Notes under the pieces: model-generated
The model's database searches: none
What the model was told of the DNA's origin: nothing
Seen by the model: the letters and a program-made list of their open reading frames with translations, nothing else
Shown here: piece after piece, positions 1 to 11,282 of the stretch
How the letters are laid out: every line of letters starts with the position of its first letter
How positions within the stretch are numbered: position 1 is the stretch's first letter
Made by a program: the position numbers and the translations under genes
Assembly (NCBI GenBank): GCA_007115705.1
Contig: QXEO01000531.1
Coordinates: 9,192,342-9,256,341, forward strand
Length of the DNA: 64,000 nucleotides
Origin: Dactylis glomerata
Taxonomy: Eukaryota; Streptophyta; Magnoliopsida; Poales; Poaceae
Reading direction: 5' to 3'

Positions 1-1448
1 AAGATGGCATCAAAAGTCAAAAACTAAATGATCATAGAGGCTATAGGCGACTTATTTTTGTAGTCAACATGGTGTAAGCATGTGCCAAGTCAACCCAAAT
101 AAAGCATCAAAGGAGAAAACCAAATAAATGCTTCCATATAATAAAAACAACGCATGATTTTTTCAAAGGCTCATTAAGCAATCTCAGTCATTTGAGACAA
201 GTCATGCTACAGAAAAACCACTAAGCATACTATCAAAAAGACATCAAGCACGACATGCAAAAGCCTAAGCCGCAGTCTACACAAGCTCCTTTTTGTACCA
301 CTTTTTTGCATAAAGCTTTTTCTCTTTTCCAACACCATTCAAACCTTTTTGAGGAAACTCTTTTGAGAAAAACCAACATATACCAGAGGTCAAAATATAC
401 CTTGATGCAAAGATAAAACAAGATCTGAACAAAAATTAAGGCAAAAAATACAAGCTAAACGCAGTAGCAGAAAAAGAGAACACTCGTTGAAACGATAAAA
501 GTGAAAAACTAGAGTATTCTTGGCAAATGAAAAGCGAGTTCATCTCCTCCAAAAGAAACATGATGTGATCTATCCATTTATTGCAGCAAACAAACTAAAC
601 TAATAAAGAAAACTAAAACAACTGACGCTCCAAGAAAAACACATAGTGCATGAAGCAATAAAAATATAGTGTTTTGAAAGGTGACCTGATTTTTGCCGAT
701 GAAGAAGGGTTGCCTCGGGGGCATCCCCAAGCTTTGACGCTTGTACTTCTTGGATATTTCTTGGGGTGATGCATGGGCATCCCCAAGCTTGAGCTTTTGT
801 CCATTCTTCAACTCATCTCATCATTCTCCAATCCCTACACTTGAAAACTTCCTTCATACAAAACTAAACACAAATCTATTAGCAACATTAGTGTAGCATA
901 ACATATAATCAACCTCTTTTTGCTGCAGGTTTCAACCCAAAACCACCACATATATAGCAAATACTACTGTAGCAACTTCCCCTAAAGTTCCGTGATCAAA
1001 AGAACTCAAAAGAAAGCGATAAAGCGGCAAACACAAATATTGGCAGAAATCTATCAAAACAGAACAGCTGACAAAGGTCGAATTTTTGAGGGATTTTCTG
1101 TTGCTCAAATAAAAAAGTGTTCAACTAATGAAAGTTTGGATATAACCTGGGGCATATGCACAAGAAATCGCAGGTCCAAAAGATATACAGAGAATTTATA
1201 CAAATTTTTACGGTGCAGCACCGAAAACTGTTTCAGGACAGCAACATCCCCAAATCTTACCTCACTCAAATTAGAGGCTTCTCTTGGCACAACAACAAAA
1301 ATAAAAAGGATAAGGAGCGGTTATTACAGTAGTAATAACTTCCAAGACTCAAATAAAAGAAAAAGTACTGAAAATAAACAATGGGTTATCTCCCAAGAGT
1401 GCTTTTCTTTAACGCCTTTGAGCTAGGCGCAGTAATTTGCAAAGATGC

Positions 1449-2297
1449 TCATGTGGGCGCCATATAAGAGCTTGAGGCAAAGGTGCCATATAGGAACTTA
1501 AAGCAATAGAGAGCATCAAAAAGCAAATGTGAAAGACATTTATATCTGAACCACTTCCTATGCATAGGAATCTTGTAAGAAAATAAATCAACGAGGCACA
1601 TAGTAGCAAGCATGGATAGATAAAACAAGTGCCACTTCAAGATTTGCAACATAAAGAGGGGAAACTTAATATTGTTGAGATCCATCAAACCATGTTTCCC
1701 TCTCTCATAATAACTTTCAGTAGCATCATGAATAGAACTAACAATATAACTATCACATAAAGCATCCCTATCATGAGCCACATGCATAACAGAATTAATA
1801 CTCACCACAGGAACAATAGTAGTAGGAGCAAATTCAATAGAATTATTATTCTCATCACCATAATCATCATAAATAGGAGGCATATTGTAATCATAACTAA
1901 TTTTATCCTCAATAGTAGGTGAACTGAAAATATTATACTCATCATCATAGCCATCATAAACTAGAGGTTCAGTATCATCACAAGCTAGAGAACAACTATT
2001 TCGCAAAGCATATTCTTCAAACATATCATCATAAGAAGGAACATCACATATGGGAGATAAAATATTATCAAAACAAACTTTCTCCACTAAAGCTGGGGAA
2101 CTAAAAATATCATGCTTAACAAAACCAGCTTCCCCAAGCTTAGACTTTTCTATAGCATTAGCAACAACGGTGTTCAAAGCATTCATACTAACAACACTAT
2201 TAGCATGCAAATTAAGCTCCAAAGGTTTTTCAATTTTCTCTTCAAACACTTCATATCTAAACTCAGGAAAAAGACTAAAGAACTCTTTATTTTCCAT
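1449..2297 (-). CDS. Element-specific hypothetical protein ORF (282 aa) of the LTR retrotransposon
   Basis: This open frame begins about 160 nt inside the 5' LTR, the usual place of a first internal ORF. The product has an acidic, Asp/Tyr/Ser-rich middle (residues about 70-165, with several YDD/YDDY runs) and a more hydrophobic C-terminal third (about 215-282). I see no CCHC knuckle, protease DTG or RT motif, so it is not a recognisable gag. It may be a degenerate or family-specific ORF. Function is unknown. Confidence 0.45.
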   Translation of the reverse strand: MENKEFFSLFPEFRYEVFEEKIEKPLELNLHANSVVSMNALNTVVANAIEKSKLGEAGFVKHDIFSSPALVEKVCFDNILSPICDVPSYDDMFEEYALRNSCSLACDDTEPLVYDGYDDEYNIFSSPTIEDKISYDYNMPPIYDDYGDENNNSIEFAPTTIVPVVSINSVMHVAHDRDALCDSYIVSSIHDATESYYERGKHGLMDLNNIKFPLFMLQILKWHLFYLSMLATMCLVDLFSYKIPMHRKWFRYKCLSHLLFDALYCFKFLYGTFASSSYMAPT

Positions 2298-2430
2298 TAA
2301 GCCTAACTAGTGAAAATAAAAACAAGAAACAAAAAGATGTAATTGCAGAATCTAAAGGAAATAACTCCGAGCACTCACTAGCAACTAAAAGACTTAGTAG
2401 CCAAAGAATGTGAGTACCTTTTACCTTACC

Positions 2431-2449
2431 TCCCCGGAAATGGCGCCAG
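2431..2449 (-). other. Primer-binding site, tRNA-Asp type, degenerate
   Basis: The minus strand reads CTGGCGCCATTTCCGGGGA a few bases inside the LTR end. Plant elements primed by tRNA-Asp have TGGCGCCGTTGCCGGGGA; this copy differs at a few central positions. The site fixes the element's orientation. Confidence 0.7.
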
Positions 2450-2981
2450 AAAAGAGCTTGATGTCTACGCACTTCTATTCTTGTAGACACTTGTTGGGCC
2501 TCCAAGTGCAGAGGTTTGTAGAACAGCAGCAAGTTTCCCTTAAGTGGATCACCCAAGGTTTATCGAACTCAGGGAGGAAGAGGTCAAAGCTATCCCTCTC
2601 AAGCAACCCTGCAATTATGATACAGAAAGTCTCTTGTGTCCCCAACACACCCAATACACTTGTCAGATGTATAGGTGCGCTAGTTTGGCGAAGAGATAGT
2701 GAAATACAAGTAGTAGTGATGATTATAAGTAGCAAACGTGATGTGAAATAAATATCGCTGCGAGCAAACAAGTAACAAAACAGCAAGTAAACGGTGTGCA
2801 AAGCTTGGAAACAAGGCCTAGGGATCATACTTTCACTAGTGGACACACTCCCAACAATATAACATGATTGAACAAATAAACAACTTCTCTCCACTATGGT
2901 ACTCTGAATTACTCTCCTATTGAATAACACTAATCATTGTGTAGTGGCTACAGAAGCACCCCTTAAAGTTCATCAAATACT

Positions 2982-5770
2982 TGTGGTGACCCAACCCGTT
3001 AAAAACGGATTGAATCCTGTGCATAGAAGTGCTAGTCCCTGGATCATTAGCTAGCACACACAGTAGATGTATAAAAGAGTACCAATGCATCAAATTTATT
3101 ACATCGTATGATCCAAGAGTATAATTATTACAAAAGGGCTTAGCATCGATGGCTAGCTCACAAATAATAGTTCAACATAGCAAATAAATAAAGCTCCATT
3201 ACTCCACAGGCACCGCTGGGTGGAGACTCGCGACCTAAACGATATAAATCAATCGTCCTCAGAGTAATAACCTGCAACATAAAAGGTTGCAGCCACGAAT
3301 GGTCAATACACTTGGAATGGTATTGGCAAGATGTCACTATGGTGGATATCAATGGCGACCTATAATACATGCACATTTGGCTGGTGGAGTTCAGGCTCTT
3401 TGCATAAAGCGATATATTTTCTTCCTACTTTTCAAATCATTTTTGTTTCTTCAAAAACAACTAAGAACACATTGAATCACTCAAGTGCTCCTATTAAAAT
3501 CTAAGGACACATTGATTCACTCAAGTGCTCCTAACCCATTGTTCACCCATCAAATTTTATTAAAGAAATTAGAGTGATGAGATCCTTCAACTGCTTCATG
3601 AGAAGTTGCTCAAATTGTCCATTACCGGGGACACGGCTAAGTACTTAGTTTTTGACACTCTGCAGAGGTTAGTACACTTTCACCACATGGCTCGATCGAA
3701 GACCAAGCCGAGACCTTTGGGAAACAAAACAATGAGCCTAGCCCCGGAGCCATACCACCTATCTTAGCTACATCAGCTGGTCACGGTAGGTCACGGTTTC
3801 ATAACTTAATCAGTCAAGCCAGAGCCCATTGACATGTGGTTGTACTCGGAAGCCACTAAACATGAACGTCTATCAATCTCTTTAAGCCTGGGTGGCTTTC
3901 CCCACCATAAAACACACTCGATGACCCAATCAAAGCCATTCCACCCAGGTGATTCATTGATTAGTGGTTTTCATTAAGGTAAACAAAGCTTTCAGTACTC
4001 ATATCATGAAAACCACCCACGCAACTAATAGCATGGCTAAGCAATTCTACAGTACGATGACCATCAAGGAATCAACTAGGGGTTCTACGGCTCATCTATT
4101 TGGGTCTACAGCAAAGCATAATAAATAAACTTGAAAACATCCTACACATGCAAGCTACTGAAAAACAAATACATGCATAGAAAAAAGTAGGAGATTTATG
4201 ATGTGACACTTGCCTTGATTGTTGTTCCTGCTAAAACACTCCTCACAATCACAGGGTTCGCAGTTCGGGCAATCTATCATGACAAACAATTTCCAAATCA
4301 ATACACAGCAGTACAAAACATAACAATGCAATATGCATGCATGACAGAAAAGAAAATAAGCATTAAAGCCTTTATGAATCATTTTCCATAATAGAAAAGA
4401 GACATATACATGCATTAATGCATTCTGCAAACTTTCAGTATGAAAATAGTTTATAAAAATATGAAACATGTGTCCATAGATAGACAAAGTAACTAGCTTT
4501 CAAATTCCGTTGGAATCATAACTTTATAAGTTACAGAAATTAAAATATGCTCAAAATACACTTTACAAGAGTTTTAAATTAGATAAAAAAAATTGTACTG
4601 TAACAAATAAAACTAATGGTACAGAAAAATATATTGCATTTTTCTGAATCCAACGGTATATTATTTGCAATTTTTCGAGTTAGGAAACTCAAGATATGAA
4701 TTTTCTAAGATTACACGTTTTCTACTATTTCCGTCTATTTCGAAAATAACAGGGAATATTCCAGAGAATATTCCGTTGACTGGTCAGCGGTCAACCGCGG
4801 GTCAACGCACGATCTGGACCGTTCGTGGGATCCAACGGATCAGAGCGACCCTGGCGATTCTCACCGACGTTCACGAAGACAGCGTCGGTGGCTTCAGGCG
4901 GGTGGCTGTGGCGGCGCTCCGGCGGCTTCCCGGACCGGTGGTGGTGGCGGCTAGGCTCGTCGGGCCCCGGAGGCCCTCTTGGCGGTCTCCTCGGCGGCTC
5001 CCTCTCCTCCTAGCGGCGGCGGTGTGCTCCTCCCGAGCTGCGGCGGCGAGGTCGGACTCTGGTGAGGGATTCGGTCAGCCTGACGGCGTAGATGAGTAGG
5101 GTTCCAAAGGGAAAAGGAAGAGGAGGTTATGGGGTATAAATAGGTGTAGAAATTTGGAGAAAATCCGCAACAAATCGGCCGAATTTTTGTGGACTCGGAA
5201 TCTGAACAAAAACGTATACGCGCAGATCTCCTGGAGGTTGAGGACGCGCTGACGAGGGGTCCCACGCGTCAGGGAAAAAAAGAAAAAGAAAAGGAAAAAA
5301 AGGAAAAGGAGGTGCGGGCTGGCTGCTGCTGGGCCGGGCGGCGCTTAATACTCGCCGCGCAGGGCGTTGCGCTGTGCGCGCGCGCGTGTGCTGCTGGCCG
5401 GCTGGGCCGGAACAGTCCGGTCGGTCCAAAACTTGTTTTTATTTATTGTTTTCGAATTTAACTGCAAACTGTTTACTGTTTTGTCTATAATTTCAGTTTT
5501 AGGGCTCCAAATTGAGCAAAACCAACTTCTCTGAATTTGTAAAATCAAGGGCTATATTCCTAGATACATTGGAACATTGTACAAGCCCATAAAATAGTAC
5601 AAAAATACATTTTGATGCAATAGAGCCACGCTAAGCTAGCAAATGCAATTCAACACAAAATCGGGTTTTTGTCCAAAACAAAATCTTTTCAGTTTTGAGA
5701 AATATGCAGAGGTGCATATGCATATGAATGACATGATGAAATTCCCAAATCTAAAATCCGGGATGTTACA
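2982..5770 (+). mobile_element. Solo LTR (about 2.8 kb) nested in the outer LTR
   Basis: The insert begins TGTGGTGACCC and ends GGGATGTTACA, i.e. TG...CA. It is flanked by the 5-bp direct repeat ATACT at 2977-2981 and 5771-5775. No internal domain or primer site is present, as expected after unequal LTR-LTR recombination. A TATA box (TATAAATA, 5135-5142) on the plus strand suggests plus orientation, but TG/CA ends alone do not decide this. The 4780-5440 part is GC-rich; the rest is AT-rich. Confidence 0.8.
5135..5142 (+). promoter_or_regulatory. TATA-like box in the solo LTR
   Basis: The sequence GGGGTATAAATAGG has plant TATA consensus form, about three quarters of the way along the LTR. That position fits a U3/R boundary if the LTR is read on the plus strand. 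Confidence 0.4.
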
Positions 5771-6440
5771 ATACTTGACAAACACCACTCATAGAGATAT
5801 CCAAATCAAATCACAATTCAAGATAGAAATCATTGCGACTTAGACCAAGTACTAACACGGTGCACACACTGCCAACTTTACACCATGAAAGGAGGAATAG
5901 ATCACTCAATACTATCATAGTAATAATTACTCTCATAATCCACAAGAGATCACGATCATAGCCTAAACCAAGTACCACCACGATGCACGCACTGTCACCG
6001 TTACACCATGGCAGGAGGAATAGATTACTTTAATAACATCACTAGAGTACACTATAACAATTAAGCATAGGAGTAGCATAATATCTGAATAATAACATCT
6101 ACTTGTTCAACATGATACAAAGCTCATGATCACATAAAGATCACATCATGGGAGAGAGAGGTGAACCACATAGCTACCGGTAGAGCCCTCAGCCCCGGGG
6201 ATGAACTACTCCCTCCTCATCATAGGAGATAGCAAGGTTGATGGAGATGGCGGTGAGGTCGATGGAGACAGCGAAGACGGCGATGGAGACCGATGGAGAT
6301 GGCTCCGGGGGCACTTCCCCGTCCCGGCAGGGTGCCGGAACAGAGACTTCTGTCCCCAGAAATTCGTCGACGGCGGCGGCGGAACTGCGGAACTCTTTCT
6401 GGAAATTTGCCGACTCCTCTAGGGTTTTCCGTCCTGAGGC

Positions 6441-6448
6441 TTTATATA
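6441..6448 (-). promoter_or_regulatory. TATA-like box in the outer 5' LTR
   Basis: The minus strand reads CGCCTATATAAAGCC, a canonical plant TATA context, about 370 nt into the LTR. It agrees with the orientation given by the primer-binding site. Confidence 0.45.
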
Positions 6449-7213
6449 GGCGAAGGGGCATCGTCAGAGGGGGAGCCAGGCGCCCTCACACAGGGCTCGC
6501 GCGGCCAGGGGCCTGGCCGCGCCACCCCTGTGTGTGGGGCCCTGGTGGCCCCCCTCCTACTCCTCTTCGGATCTCTGAAAGCTTCCGGGTAAAATAAGAC
6601 TTCAGGAACTTGTTTCGTCCAATTCTGAGAATATTTCCTGTGTATCACTTCTGAAACACAAAAACAGCAGAAAACAGGGAACTGGCACTGTGGCAACTTG
6701 TTAATAGGTTAGTTCCGAAAAATGCATAAAAGTGCCACGAAGTGTAACGAAACAATAGGCAAATGGTGTAAAAACAAGCATGGAGCATCAAAAATTATAG
6801 ATACGTTGGAGACGTATCAAGGAGAAACGCCAGCTACTTCAACGAGTGGCACTGACTCAGCCTGGACGACCGACCTCAAGCCAGCCGGCTCCCCGCCTCA
6901 AGCTGGCAAGCGGTGCCAAGGAGATCCCACCCGAAGTAGACAAGAGGGCCGAGGCCATTGTCTCAGAGGTTGGCCTTTCCTCGAAGTAGGAAAGCGTGCC
7001 TAACGACCTCACCCGTGAAGAGTCAGGATGTCGATCGCATAAGACCTTCGGTTCGCCAAGGCAAAAATCTTGTATCTCGAACAAGTACCGATGAATAAAA
7101 GGAAGTTGGGTGGCATACGGCCGATTCCCAAAAAAGAATACCCTGAGTGTCTTTTACCTTTCTGATATTATTCACAAGGCAGAAGATCGGCTCCAAGCGG
7201 GAGCCGGCTGCCC

Positions 7214-7517
7214 CGAACGATCAAACCCCTTATGAGACGAACGAGTACTTTGTGCAGACCGGACCCCGAGCCTGACCTCCTTCCCGAGCTTAAAAATAGC
7301 CGCTGGGAACGGAGACGATAGGTCACCCACCTAGGGAAATCGCTAAGAGGAAAACGCACAAAACCCGAATGATCGAACCCTTAGTAAGACGAAAGAGTAC
7401 TTCGTGCGGATCGGACCCCAAGCCTAACCTCTTTCCCCGGCCTAAAATAGCCGCTGAGAACGGAGCCGGCAGGTCACCCACCTAGGAAAATCGCTAAGAG
7501 GTAAAAACGCATAAGCC
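7214..7517. repeat. Tandem duplication, two units of about 152 bp
   Basis: The sequence starting CGAACGATCAAACCCC (7214) recurs starting CGAATGATCGAACCC (7366). Both copies continue through ACGAGTAC/AAGAGTAC, TAGCCGCTG and CGGTCACCCACCTAGG-like blocks to CGCTAAGAGG. Divergence is moderate. Confidence 0.75.
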
Positions 7518-7838
7518 CCGAGAACGTTGTTGTTTGCCTAAGAGCTGAATGCATCGATCGATAATTGTGCCAGCATGCTCCCACCCTAGACCGGCATTCG
7601 GCTGCCGGTCCAAGGGAGACCAACCGGCACCAGGCTGCCGGTTGGGGGTAGAAGAGCTGAAGGATGGGAAGACAGAGGAAAAGGTCAAAAGGATCAGGCT
7701 AAGGCCAGTCCACAAACAGTTAAAGATCGAGGCATAAAGAGCGTAGGATGAAACAACGTCGGTGTACATGAATGAAATGTCAATGGGCACAACATAAGTT
7801 CAGTACATATACGAACAAGCAAAGAAACCCCGATTCAG

Positions 7839-9115
7839 TCAAGGGGAAATTGGCGAGTCAGCTGGCTCTAAAGGGGCAGCGTCGCCGATCCTAGCCACCA
7901 AAATGAAATCATCGCCGCTAGAAGACGGAGGGATGGAGCTGTCAGCTGGGTCGTCGGAAGACTTTGCAGGCGCCTCTGTAGGACTAGGCTCTTTGAACTC
8001 CACATCATCCAGGGACTCGTCGCCGTCTCCCGCGTCGAAAAACTTGTTAGTGTTGGCACACTCTGCAATGGAGCAGGCACGCTGGCGACGCTTGGCTTTA
8101 TCAAGGTTGACCAAGACGCCCTTGCGAACATGCTTCAACTGGTCCAGGTTGACACCCTGGTACCACAAAAGCACGAAGGATAGGGCTTGCTCAGCGCCGG
8201 CTCGGGCTGCAGACTCCTTCCAGACGTCAACTCGGTTAGATACGAGCGGTATCCACCGGAGAAGCGTCTCAATGTCATCAGGCACCACCCTCCCAGGCCA
8301 CAGAGCCTGGAATACGGAGACGACGGCCTGACGAAGCTTGGATCCCAGTTCGGCCACCGGCTGGAGTCGTCCTTTGATTGATGCCATCAGTTCTTCGGAG
8401 GAGAGCTCGGCCTTGGAGTCTTCGCGGCGGATGATATGTTGCTCCACCCGGTACTCCTTCACTGCGGCAGCCGCAGCCTTGTCGGAGTCAGGGAAGGCCT
8501 CTGCAAGAGCAACAAGTGAGAGGGGAAGCAGCGTGAAGGAGCGAAAGCGGAGAAGTGGAGAAGGAAACGCACCATGAAGAGCATGCTCTAGCCCTTGGAG
8601 ACCAGCGTGGAGCTTGCGATCTCACGCACGCCAAACGCTGAGTTCGGCTTCATGCTTCTCATAGTCGAGCCCCCGAAGGGTGACCAGCTCGCTGATCTTG
8701 GCATCACGGTTCTCGATATCGATGCCTAGTGACATGTGGAGCTCATCCACCTCGGCGTCATATTTGGCTGCAAGGATTTCTTTCTCCTTGGCCAACCGCT
8801 GATCAAATTCTAGCTGCAGCTTTGACTCCACCTCCTAGACCTTTACCAGCTCCATCTCCAATTCCTGGGCTCTGGCAGCTTGGGTTTGCAAGCCCTTGAG
8901 CTCCTCCGCATGTTTCTTCTTGAGCAAGCCAATCTCGCTGGCCGGCACCGTGTTGGCCAGCTGCGACTCAAGCGAGGAGATGAGCGAGGCGGCACCTGAG
9001 GACAAAGATTTGAGAAGCGGAAAGGCAGCAGAAGCCCATTTTGAGGCAAAGGGATCTGGGCTTACCTGGCAACTTCTCCAGCTCCTTCTTTAGGGTCTGG
9101 TACTGGACTTGCTAG
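7839..9115 (-). pseudogene. Antisense accessory ORF (C-terminal part) of the Tat-type Gypsy remnant: coiled coil plus conserved helical domain
   Basis: On the minus strand an exon to 9066 is followed by a 70-nt intron (9065-8996, GTAAGC...CTCAG), a coiled-coil exon (8995-8573) rich in Glu/Lys/Leu, a 72-nt intron (8572-8501, GTGCGT...TGCAG), and a final exon ending at 7839. The final exon encodes about 220 residues with the motif LSFVLLWYQGVNLDQL and a Ser/Asp/Glu-rich tail. Similar WYxGxxLD segments occur in proteins annotated as grass retrotransposon products (from memory). Two in-frame stops in the coiled-coil exon make this copy a pseudogene. The N-terminal DNA-binding half seen in the related ORF at 56704 is not present here. 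Confidence 0.55.
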
Positions 9116-9300
9116 TACAATACTTCGCCAGCAGTTTGTGGAAGACGCTGGCCCAAAGCTCATTGACACCCTAAAAAAGACAGAGAAGCGATTTTTAGTG
9201 AGATTCAGTTCCAAGCTAGCTGTCACTATAGTTACCTCGAAACTCGGGGGCTAGTGAGGGGAGAAATTGGTCATAACGTGACCGGATCCACCCCCCAGCC

Positions 9301-10084
9301 GGCACATCATGGATTCGTGGTACGATTGCATCACCGATTCCTCCTGGTCCTATAGTATTGCTATTGCATCTCATACATGCGTACTTGTGCAGTATGAATG
9401 ACTAATTTATGACTTTGAGCAGTAGAGCGTGCTGATTGCTGAATGAGGTAACGAAGAGAGGAATGATCTCTTGCAATCTTTGACTACTGGAAAGCTTCTG
9501 GCTAAGATCAATTTATCTGTCTTAATTGATATTCTAATATGCAGGACCTACTGTATACTGAAGAAGTTAAATCAGAGCATGGCTTTCAGGCTTGAATCTT
9601 GCAGCAAAGCACCTAAAACAAGCCTACAATTCTGATTTTTTTGAGGCACAATCGTTGCTGCAGTTGTAAATTACATTGGAACTTCAGAAGCATTTGGTAT
9701 ATGCACAACAAGATCAAAAGCCTGAAGACAGAAGAGTAGTACACAGAGTAGGAACAATTCTGTTTGGTTTGCCATTATCCTAGGAATTTGCCGAACGTTG
9801 TAAACTCTTCTTCTTGTGAAACAATAGATTAACAACAGAGTAAAATGCTTTGATTTAGCACCACAACAGCTTGATTTACAATGTTCAACTCCCAGCAGTA
9901 CATAAATGTTGCATCTCCAGATGTTCAGAGAGAACAATGAAAGAAATAGAAGGATGGTCTCCTTAAATTACAGCTGCCAAGTTCAGAAGAGGCGACATCC
10001 AAACTAATTAAATTACACAACTCATGTTTCACTCTGATCCACCATATCGTTGAGCCCTCTAGTTCCATCAAAATGTAAGTGCAA
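9301..10084. other. Low-copy-looking flank, probable 3' region of the interrupted host gene
   Basis: AT-rich sequence without repeats shared with the rest of the window. It lies directly downstream (minus strand) of a plausible last exon ending at 10085, so it may be its 3' untranslated region and flank. Only short chance ORFs are present. Confidence 0.35.
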
Positions 10085-10252
10085 TCATGTGGATCGAGCA
10101 GCTGAATTTTGTTGAACTTGAAGCATCATGCTTGTATACCTTCCTACAATTGGAGGCATAATAATGCCCGATGAACCTCTAGATGGTAATGTGGCCGTCA
10201 TGTTTAGATTTATGTTGCCAACTCTATAAGGTGAAATTGTTGTAGATGTACT

Positions 10253-11267
10253 TGTTGAAAATATAAGCAATTTACCATAAGATTTAATCTGAAATAACCA
10301 ATAATAAAGCATGATGATAATTGCAGAAATTAACCTAATCATGCATACTAGCAGAATAGACGAACAGATGACATCTAACACAGATAAAGAGATCACATCT
10401 ATTCCACACGCTAGTACAAGAAATTGTAACATAAACTGTAAAAGATGGGTACAGATTGCATACGGTGCTGCAGGAGGATTCACGTTCGCGTTCAGATTCA
10501 CGTTGGCGTTGAGGTTCGCGTTGGCGTTGGCACCAGCGTCGTCAGCCATGTCGTCGATGTAGAGGCTGCTGATGTCCGGGAAGAAGTCCTCGTCGGGGAA
10601 GGAGTCGTCGGTCGACGTGATGCCTTCAGTAGTCGCGCAGAAGTGCTCCCCAAAAACCTGATCGCCCCTCACCCGTACAGGTTCACAAGAGGCGGGGTTC
10701 CGGAGGCCTACTGTCCCGTCGTCTGGTGCACGCCGGAAGAGGGGATGGAGAAGGTGTAGCGGCGGCGCAAGGCTCTGGAGGCGAGAGACGGGATGTGATA
10801 CGGTGTGATTAGGGTTTGCGCCTAAGCCTGCTTATATAGCGCCGCTCGGGTAAGACGTGGGGCGCAGCCCACGTCCGAGTTAGTAACAGCCCACGATCCG
10901 GAAAAACCGGAAACGGCTGATAGAAAAATAACTCGCACAGTAGTTTTCCCAAACAGCAAAAAGATAAGTAAGCTCGGCACCGAGGCACAATTCCGCAAAC
11001 CGCGGCGCGCGCGCGCGTCGTGACGAGGCGAGGCGAGGCGTGGCGAGGCGAGGCGGGCGGCGGAGGAGGAGCACGCGTGTAAGTCTCTCCTCTTCTCTCA
11101 CTTTAGGAGGTAGTAGAACACCCCACTATATATATTGGTGCAACTCCCCTCAAACTAGCAAGGTGGGACTAAACTTTGGTGCCATCCCCTGCTAGGCATG
11201 AATGGGCCAAGAGAATTTCAGAATTTGTATTGGGCCATGGACCAAAGCCCACAGCCAAATTCCAACA
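10253..11267 (-). repeat. 3' LTR of the Copia element
   Basis: 1015 bp, ending against TSD GTACT. It contains the same TATA box (10831-10840) and leader reading frame (ATG at 10672) as the 5' LTR. The leader frame stays open through the LTR end into the host exon and stops at 10085. Confidence 0.95.
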
Positions 11268-11282
11268 ATCCCCCACAAAGTC
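11268..11282 (-). other. Polypurine tract of the Copia element
   Basis: The minus strand reads GACTTTGTGGGGGAT immediately before the 3' LTR start (TGTTGGAATTTGG), the expected place and composition for a Copia plus-strand primer. Confidence 0.7.

Larger units (their letters stand above)
1..6819 (-). mobile_element. 5' portion of a large LTR retrotransposon (non-autonomous Gypsy-like), cut by window start
   Basis: The minus strand reads 5' LTR (6819 down to 2459), a primer-binding site directly after the LTR, an element-specific ORF, then untranslated internal sequence to the window edge. The LTR begins TGATACGTCTCC and ends ACATCA on the minus strand. No gag, protease, reverse transcriptase or integrase reading frame is visible in the 2.4 kb of internal sequence present, so the element may be non-autonomous, although pol could lie outside the window. 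The stretch 1-1448 is AT-rich and holds only short chance ORFs; a CCCCAAGCTT motif occurs twice near 725-790. The target duplication would start with AGGAG at 6820, but the other copy is outside the window. Confidence 0.8.
2459..6819 (-). repeat. 5' LTR of the minus-strand element, interrupted by a solo LTR
   Basis: The LTR runs from TG (minus strand, 6819) to CA (2459). Removing the nested insertion and its duplicated 5 bp leaves about 1567 bp. A minus-strand TATA-like TATATAAA is at 6441-6448. The part at 5776-6180 contains a diverged tandem duplication of about 110 bp: both copies have a CCAAGTAC core and a GGAGGAATAGAT end. Confidence 0.8.
6820..9300 (+). mobile_element. Remnant of a Tat-type Gypsy element (antisense-ORF region)
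   Basis: A stretch near 7570-7660 (clustered GCCGGT and CCGGCA words) is the reverse complement of a stretch near 58420-58500 inside the Gypsy element at 55404-63499. This ties the remnant to the same or a close family. It contains a tandem repeat and a spliced coiled-coil ORF on the minus strand, which would be antisense to gag-pol. No LTR, gag or pol remains. The left end is cut by insertion of the element at 1-6819; the right edge near 9300 is a guess from loss of the GC-rich CCGGC-type composition. Confidence 0.6.
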
